From Actinomycetes bacterium (lineage in GTDB: Bacteria; Actinomycetota; Acidimicrobiia; Acidimicrobiales; Microtrichaceae), in NCBI GenBank assembly GCA_023450775.1, contig JAEXGP010000351.1, positions 1 through 9,311 of the forward strand: a DNA stretch of 9,311 nt, in the 5' to 3' direction. Every line of letters starts with the position of its first letter. The stretch's first letter is position 1. Of this stretch, positions 5,595 to 9,311 are shown piece after piece. The notes under the pieces are model-generated. The model saw nothing but the letters and a program-made list of their open reading frames with translations, had not been told where the DNA came from and made no database searches. A program made the position numbers and the translations under genes.

Positions 5595-7483
5595 CAGCGC
5601 TCACCTCCCTCGGGTTCCACGTCGGCGGGGTCGACCTCGATGGGCTCGATCTCCGCCTCCTCCTCGTAGGCCGTGACGAGCGCGGCGTACTCGGCGTCGG
5701 CCAGCAGCTCCTCGTGGGTGCCGACGTTGCGGACCCGGCCCTGGTCGAGGTGCACGACCTTGTCGGCCAGCAGGATCGTCGACAGGCGGTGGGCGACCAC
5801 GACCATCGTCGTGTCGCCGCGGCGGAGGCCGTCCAGGATCTCGGCCTCGATCACGGGGTCGACGGCCGAGGTGGCGTCGTCGAGCACGAGCACCCGTGGA
5901 TCGCCGGCCAGGGCCCGGGCCAGGGCGACGCGCTGGCGCTGACCGCCCGACAGCGTGACGCCGCGCTCGCCGACGATCGTGTCGCGTCCCTCCGGCAGGC
6001 GGCCGACGAAGCGCGCGGCACGGGCCCGGTCGAGGGCCTCCTCCATCCGCTGGTCGCCGACGTCGCGGCCCAGCGTGACGTTGTCGCGCACCGGCGAGGC
6101 GAACAGGTACGACTCCTGGAAGGCGAGCGACACCGCGGCCCGGAGCTCGTCGGGTCTGAGGTCGGTGACCGGCACGCCGCCGACCAGGACCTCGCCGCCG
6201 GTGGGCTCGTCCAGGCGCACGAGCAGCTGGGCGAGCGTGGACTTGCCGGCGCCGGTGGAGCCCACCAGGGCCACCACCTCACCGGGGTCGACGGTGAAGG
6301 AGACGCCGTCGAGCACGGCTGCGTCGCCGTACGCGAACGAGACGTCGCGCAGCTCCACCGCCAGCGGCCCGTCGGGCAGCGTCGCCGCGGGTGCGTCGGG
6401 ACCCGTGTGCTCCACGGCCGGGTCGACCGGCTCGTCGGTGAGGTCGTCGACCCGCTCGATCGACACCACGGCGCGTGGGATGGACTCGAACATGAAGCCG
6501 ACGATCCGCATGGGGAACGCCAGCCAGCCGAACAGGGCGACCGCCTGGACCAGGTCGCCGGCGGTGGCCGACCCGTGGTCGATGCGCCACGCGCCGGCGA
6601 GCAGCAGCAGGACCGTGCCCAGGTTGGGGAGCATGTCGAGCAGCGGCTCGAACGACGCCGTCATGCGGGCCACGACGAGCCGCTGCGAACGCAACCGGTC
6701 GGCCGCGGCGTCGAAGCGCTCCTGCTCCTGCGCCTCCCGGCCCAGCGTCTTGACCACGAGCACGCCGTCGAAGCTCTCGTGCGCGATCGAGCTCACGTCG
6801 CCGAGCCGGGCCTGGACCAGCGCGGCCGGTTCGTGGACCCGGTTGGTGTACCAGCGGCTGATGAACGTGAGCGTGGGGAACAGCAGCAGGGCCACCACGC
6901 CGAACGCCGGATCGGCCAGGAACAGGCTCACGAGCGAGATCACGACGAGCGCGACGACGCCGAGCGAGAACGGCAGCGGCATGAGCGTCTGCGCCGCGGT
7001 GGTCACGTCGACGTCCGCGTTGGCCAGCAGCTCGCCGGTGGGGCGCTTCCGGTACGACGACAGCGGCATGGTGAGGAGCCGTTCGACGACGCTCGTCCGC
7101 AGCGACCGCTGCGTGCGGGCCTCGGTGAGCGAGCCGAACCAGCGCCGGACTCCCACCGAGATGCCCCTGGCCAGGCCGACCAGGAACAGGGCGGCGACGG
7201 CCCACCAGACCGTGGAGCCCGGGACGCCCTCGTCGGAGAAGCCGGGCGTGATCACCTCGTCGGTGACGCGGCCGAGCACGTAGCTCGCCGCCACGACGAT
7301 CGCCGCCCAGCCCACGCCGCCCACGAGCGACATGGCGAACGGCCCGGGGTGCATGCGGATGAACCGGCCGATCAGCCGCACGCCCTTGCGGGTGACGGAG
7401 GGGCCTGCGCCGTCCTCGCCGGAGGGGCCGAGGGGCGCCTCGTCGGTCGGTGCGGCGTCGGGTTCGGGGGCGAGGAGGGTCAC
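5594..7483 (-). CDS. ABC exporter subunit with Asp in place of catalytic Glu
   Basis: From the GTG at 7483 this is 629 residues: TMD then NBD. Hydrophobic segments lie at about 47-71, 91-112, 173-208 (two helices), 281-299 and 308-332. The ATPase domain has A-loop Tyr385, Walker A GSTGAGKS (408-415), Q-loop Gln456, canonical LSGGQ (511-515), Walker B VLVLDD (Asp535, Asp536) and His565. The second Walker B acidic residue is Asp rather than Glu, a hallmark of the catalytically weak site in heterodimeric exporters. A soluble, acidic N-terminal stretch of about 45 residues and an acidic tail (EEEAEIEPIEVDPADVEPEGGER region) flank the core. AGGA six bases before GTG supports this start. An in-frame GTG at 7543 would add 20 Arg/Cys-containing residues that look non-native. 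It is first in the operon and pairs with the gene at 3798-5594. Confidence 0.93.
   Translation of the reverse strand: MTLLAPEPDAAPTDEAPLGPSGEDGAGPSVTRKGVRLIGRFIRMHPGPFAMSLVGGVGWAAIVVAASYVLGRVTDEVITPGFSDEGVPGSTVWWAVAALFLVGLARGISVGVRRWFGSLTEARTQRSLRTSVVERLLTMPLSSYRKRPTGELLANADVDVTTAAQTLMPLPFSLGVVALVVISLVSLFLADPAFGVVALLLFPTLTFISRWYTNRVHEPAALVQARLGDVSSIAHESFDGVLVVKTLGREAQEQERFDAAADRLRSQRLVVARMTASFEPLLDMLPNLGTVLLLLAGAWRIDHGSATAGDLVQAVALFGWLAFPMRIVGFMFESIPRAVVSIERVDDLTDEPVDPAVEHTGPDAPAATLPDGPLAVELRDVSFAYGDAAVLDGVSFTVDPGEVVALVGSTGAGKSTLAQLLVRLDEPTGGEVLVGGVPVTDLRPDELRAAVSLAFQESYLFASPVRDNVTLGRDVGDQRMEEALDRARAARFVGRLPEGRDTIVGERGVTLSGGQRQRVALARALAGDPRVLVLDDATSAVDPVIEAEILDGLRRGDTTMVVVAHRLSTILLADKVVHLDQGRVRNVGTHEELLADAEYAALVTAYEEEAEIEPIEVDPADVEPEGGER
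5602..5610 (-). promoter_or_regulatory. RBS coupling the two ABC genes
   Basis: Read on the minus strand, GGGAGGTGA lies within the last codons of the upstream ABC gene, 7 bases before the ATG at 5594. Together with the one-base TGA/ATG overlap it supports terminating ribosomes reinitiating on the downstream subunit, which would keep heterodimer subunits in equal amounts. Confidence 0.75.
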
Positions 7484-7575
7484 CGGATTCCTGCAACGTC
7501 GGGAAAATGCGCAGCCTTCCACCCCGAGCAGGTTTCTGACCACCGGGAACCGCGCTCGGGCGTGCTGCCGGTCAT
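7480..7575 (-). other. Possible 31-codon leader ORF before the ABC operon
   Basis: An ATG at 7575 opens a 31-residue frame (MTGSTPERGS... FPDVAGIR) with two Trp and one Cys. Its TGA overlaps the proposed GTG of the ABC gene in the form GTGA. Such overlap could couple translation of the transporter to a leader peptide. No Shine-Dalgarno is evident before the ATG and the peptide resembles nothing I know, so it may be chance. Confidence 0.2.
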
Positions 7576-7588
7576 GAGAATCGTCGTG

Positions 7589-7613
7589 GGGCCGGCACGG
7601 CTGGCACCGGCCC
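7589..7613. other. Stem-loop in the ALDH-ABC gap
   Basis: GGGCCGG (7589-7595) is perfectly complementary to CCGGCCC (7607-7613), with an 11-base loop. It lies upstream of the ABC operon and downstream of the dehydrogenase gene, so it might act on either transcript. Function is unassigned. Confidence 0.3.
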
Positions 7614-7622
7614 GGACGCGAC

Positions 7623-7650
7623 GGTGCCCGGTTCCAGGGAACCCCGCACC
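7623..7650. other. Interrupted dyad in the ALDH-ABC gap
   Basis: GGTGC-CC-GGTTC (7623-7634) pairs with GAACC-CC-GCACC (7639-7650): ten base pairs with one symmetric 2x2 mismatch and a 4-base loop. It could be a hairpin in RNA or a two-part protein-binding site near the ABC promoter region. Confidence 0.3.
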
Positions 7651-7703
7651 CCGGAAGGGAGAGTGGCGACGGCCTATCCGGGGCCCGTCGGCTCCAAACC
7701 TCG

Positions 7704-7753
7704 GACCGCAGGATTCCTGCGGTCGGTGCGGCCCGGCGAGGATCGTCGCCGGG
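7704..7753 (-). terminator. Tandem hairpins after the aldehyde dehydrogenase gene
   Basis: Two perfect stem-loops follow the dehydrogenase stop on the minus strand. The first is CCCGGCGA/TCGCCGGG (7732-7753, 6-base loop), 13 bases past the stop. The second is GACCGCAGG/CCTGCGGTC (7704-7724, 3-base loop). Neither has a real U-tract; only a short GGTTTGG follows. Tandem U-poor hairpins of this type are plausible terminators in high-GC actinobacteria and would insulate the dehydrogenase from the ABC operon. Confidence 0.5.
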
Positions 7754-7766
7754 GACGGGCCGTCGG

Positions 7767-9203
7767 TCAGACCGGCAGCTGGATGGACTTGGTCTCGAGG
7801 AACTCCTCCAGACCCCAGCGGCCGCGTTCGCGGGTGTTGCCCGACTGCTTGTAGCCGCCGAAGGGCGCCTCGGTGTTGAACGGCGCGCCGTTCACGTCCA
7901 CCTGGCCGGTCCGCAGACGGCGGGCGACGGACTTGGCCCGCTCGACGTCGGCCGACTGCACCGCCCCGGCCAGGCCGTAGACCGTGCCGTTGGCGATGGC
8001 GACGGCGTCGTCCTCGTCGGTGTAGGTGAGGATCGACAGCACCGGGCCGAAGATCTCCTCCTGGGCGATGGTCATGTCGGGCGTGACGTCGGTGAAGACG
8101 GTCGGCTTGACGTAGTAGCCCTTCTCGAAGCCCTCGGGCTGCTCGGGGCCACCCAGTGCGAGCGTGGCGCCCTCGTCGATGCCCTTCTGGATGAAGGAGC
8201 GCACCCGCTCCTGGTGCGCCTTGGACGAGAGCGGGCCCAGGTTGTGGAACAGGTCGGGCTCGTCGGCCTTGGGGTCGACCAGGCCGACCTTGGAGGCCTC
8301 CTCGAGGACGGCGTCGATGTACTCCTGCTTGCGGGACTCGGGGACCAGGAGGCGGGTGAGGGCCGAGCAGGTCTGGCCGGAGTTGATGTAGCAGCCGAAG
8401 ACGGCGCCCATGGCGACGGCGGTCGGATCCGCGTCGTCGAGCACGACGTTGGCGGACTTGCCGCCGAGCTCCAGGCCGACCCGCTTGGCGGTCGGGGCTG
8501 CGGCCTTGGACACCTCGGCGCCCGCCCGGCCGGAGCCGGTGAAGGAGACCATGTCGACGTCGGGATGGCCGGAGATGGCGGCGCCGACCTCGGGGCCGGT
8601 GCCGACGACCAGGTTGAACACGCCCTTGGGCAGGCCGACCTCGTCGAGCACCTCGGTGAGGATGTAGGCGTTGAGCGGGGTGACCTCGGACGGCTTGAGC
8701 ACCACAGTGCAGCCGGCGGCGAGGGCCGGGACGACCTTGCAGATGATCAGGTACAGCGGGTAGTTCCACGGCGTGATGGCGCCGACGACGCCGATCGGCT
8801 CGCGGACCACCAGGCTGTTGCCGACCTGCTCCTCGAAGGCGTAGTTCTCGACGAGCTTGGCGAACGTCTCCCACTCGCCGAGGCTCAGGCCGGCCTGGAC
8901 CATCTGGGCGAAGGCCTTGGGCGAGCCGACCTCGGACGTGATCACGTCGACGATGTCGTCGTAGCGGGCGGCGAGCGAGGCGCCGATGTCGCGCAGGTAC
9001 TTGGCGCGCACGTCGACCGGGGTCTGCGACCACGTCTCGAACGCGGCCTTGGCGGCGGCGACCGCGGCGTCCACATCCGCGGCGTTGCCCTCGGGCACGC
9101 GACCGATCACCTCTTCGGTGGCCGAGTCGATCACGTCCAGCGTGCCGGTGCCCTGGGAGGGCACCCACTCCCCGTTGATGTAGAAGTTCTCGTAGACCTT
9201 CAC
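7767..9203 (-). CDS. NAD(P)-dependent aldehyde dehydrogenase, 478 aa
   Basis: It oxidises an aldehyde to the carboxylic acid with NAD(P)+, in the cytoplasm. The length is normal for the superfamily. Visible motifs, in order, are oxyanion-stabilising Asn147 in TPWNYP, cofactor-binding Lys170 in KPSEVTP, the nucleotide-fold turn FTGS (221-224), general base Glu245 in LELGGKS, catalytic Cys279 in SGQTCS, Glu383 in QEEIFGP, and the C-terminal PFGGYKQSG block (447-455). All key residues are intact, so the enzyme should be active. The substrate cannot be read from sequence. I chose the GTG at 9203 because the product starts in the usual place (YENFYINGEWV) and AGGGGGA sits 4 bases upstream. An inverted repeat 64-85 bp upstream suggests control by a dimeric repressor. 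The gene appears monocistronic, with hairpins behind it. Confidence 0.95.
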   Translation of the reverse strand: MKVYENFYINGEWVPSQGTGTLDVIDSATEEVIGRVPEGNAADVDAAVAAAKAAFETWSQTPVDVRAKYLRDIGASLAARYDDIVDVITSEVGSPKAFAQMVQAGLSLGEWETFAKLVENYAFEEQVGNSLVVREPIGVVGAITPWNYPLYLIICKVVPALAAGCTVVLKPSEVTPLNAYILTEVLDEVGLPKGVFNLVVGTGPEVGAAISGHPDVDMVSFTGSGRAGAEVSKAAAPTAKRVGLELGGKSANVVLDDADPTAVAMGAVFGCYINSGQTCSALTRLLVPESRKQEYIDAVLEEASKVGLVDPKADEPDLFHNLGPLSSKAHQERVRSFIQKGIDEGATLALGGPEQPEGFEKGYYVKPTVFTDVTPDMTIAQEEIFGPVLSILTYTDEDDAVAIANGTVYGLAGAVQSADVERAKSVARRLRTGQVDVNGAPFNTEAPFGGYKQSGNTRERGRWGLEEFLETKSIQLPV

Positions 9204-9207
9204 CTGG

Positions 9208-9214
9208 TCCCCCT
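9208..9214 (-). promoter_or_regulatory. RBS deciding the GTG start of the dehydrogenase
   Basis: AGGGGGA on the minus strand lies 4 bases before the GTG at 9203. It supports a GTG start over any downstream ATG. Confidence 0.6.
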
Positions 9215-9266
9215 GTGGTGCGTGGCGGTTGCGGCGATCGCGGCGGGTTGTCGGCTCGATCGGCGG

Positions 9267-9288
9267 AACTTGACCGATCCGTCAAGTT
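9267..9288. promoter_or_regulatory. Candidate operator, inverted repeat AACTTGAC-N6-GTCAAGTT
   Basis: Two perfect 8-bp arms are separated by CGATCC. The size and symmetry match operators of dimeric helix-turn-helix repressors such as TetR-family proteins. A TTGAC box (-35-like) is embedded on each strand, and a TACGAT (-10-like, minus strand, 9302-9297) lies just upstream of the repeat relative to the dehydrogenase. A bound repressor would therefore cover promoter elements whichever pair is used. A divergent gene beyond 9311, perhaps the regulator itself, could share the site; it is outside the window. Confidence 0.6.
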
Positions 9289-9311
9289 CTACGGCGATCG
9301 TACCCCCGCCG

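Noticed and set aside
3873..5669. Long plus-strand frame opposite the ABC gene (598 codons), and a similar one at 5714-7879
   Set aside because: They mirror high-GC minus-strand genes with intact ABC motifs. Their His/Arg/Gly-rich products are typical antisense artefacts.
5594..7543. Longer ABC subunit starting at GTG 7543
   Set aside because: The extra 20 residues (Arg/Cys-rich) are not typical of the family and no SD precedes that codon; GTG 7483 has AGGA at good spacing. Kept as a possible alternative only.
1..9311. Mobile element, prophage or defence island
   Set aside because: No integrase, transposase, terminal repeats, tRNA gene, restriction/toxin genes or change in base composition was seen.

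Overview
The window comes from a very GC-rich genome, and the coding strands have G/C-rich third codon positions. Several traits fit a high-GC actinobacterium: GTG starts on three of the six genes as called here, purine-rich Shine-Dalgarno sites, a lipobox lipoprotein, and a secreted CSLREA-type beta-helix protein. Acidimicrobiia is a reasonable guess from the domain style, but no marker gene is present to fix the lineage.

Layout. Bases 1-2378 (minus) hold most of a large secreted protein whose C-terminus runs off the left edge. It has a signal peptide, a CSLREA-like motif, beta-helix repeats, a choice-of-anchor-like block and a carboxypeptidase-regulatory-like domain. Bases 2534-2725 (minus) encode a 63-residue protein with two membrane segments. 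Bases 2906-3793 (plus) encode an SGNH-hydrolase-like lipoprotein with a C-terminal PDPTV repeat tail. It meets the next gene tail to tail with only 4 bp between the stops. Bases 3798-7483 (minus) are a two-gene operon for a heterodimeric ABC exporter: the upstream gene (5594-7483) and the downstream gene (3798-5594) overlap as TGATG. Bases 7767-9203 (minus) encode an NAD(P)-dependent aldehyde dehydrogenase, with an 8-6-8 inverted repeat in its upstream region.

How the genes relate. Only the two ABC genes are clearly one functional unit. Their sequence deviations (Walker B Asp in one, LSVGE signature in the other) fall in the same composite ATP site, as expected for an asymmetric exporter. The secreted beta-helix protein, small membrane protein and SGNH lipoprotein are all envelope-associated, but nothing in the sequence ties them into one pathway. 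The aldehyde dehydrogenase looks independently controlled.

Non-coding DNA. Gaps are short; the longest is 283 bp at 7484-7766. They are rich in perfect dyads, which I list as candidate operators or hairpin terminators. I see no tRNA, rRNA, CRISPR array, transposase, integrase or phage gene. The window reads as a fairly ordinary chromosomal segment, and I did not find a convincing new multi-gene system.
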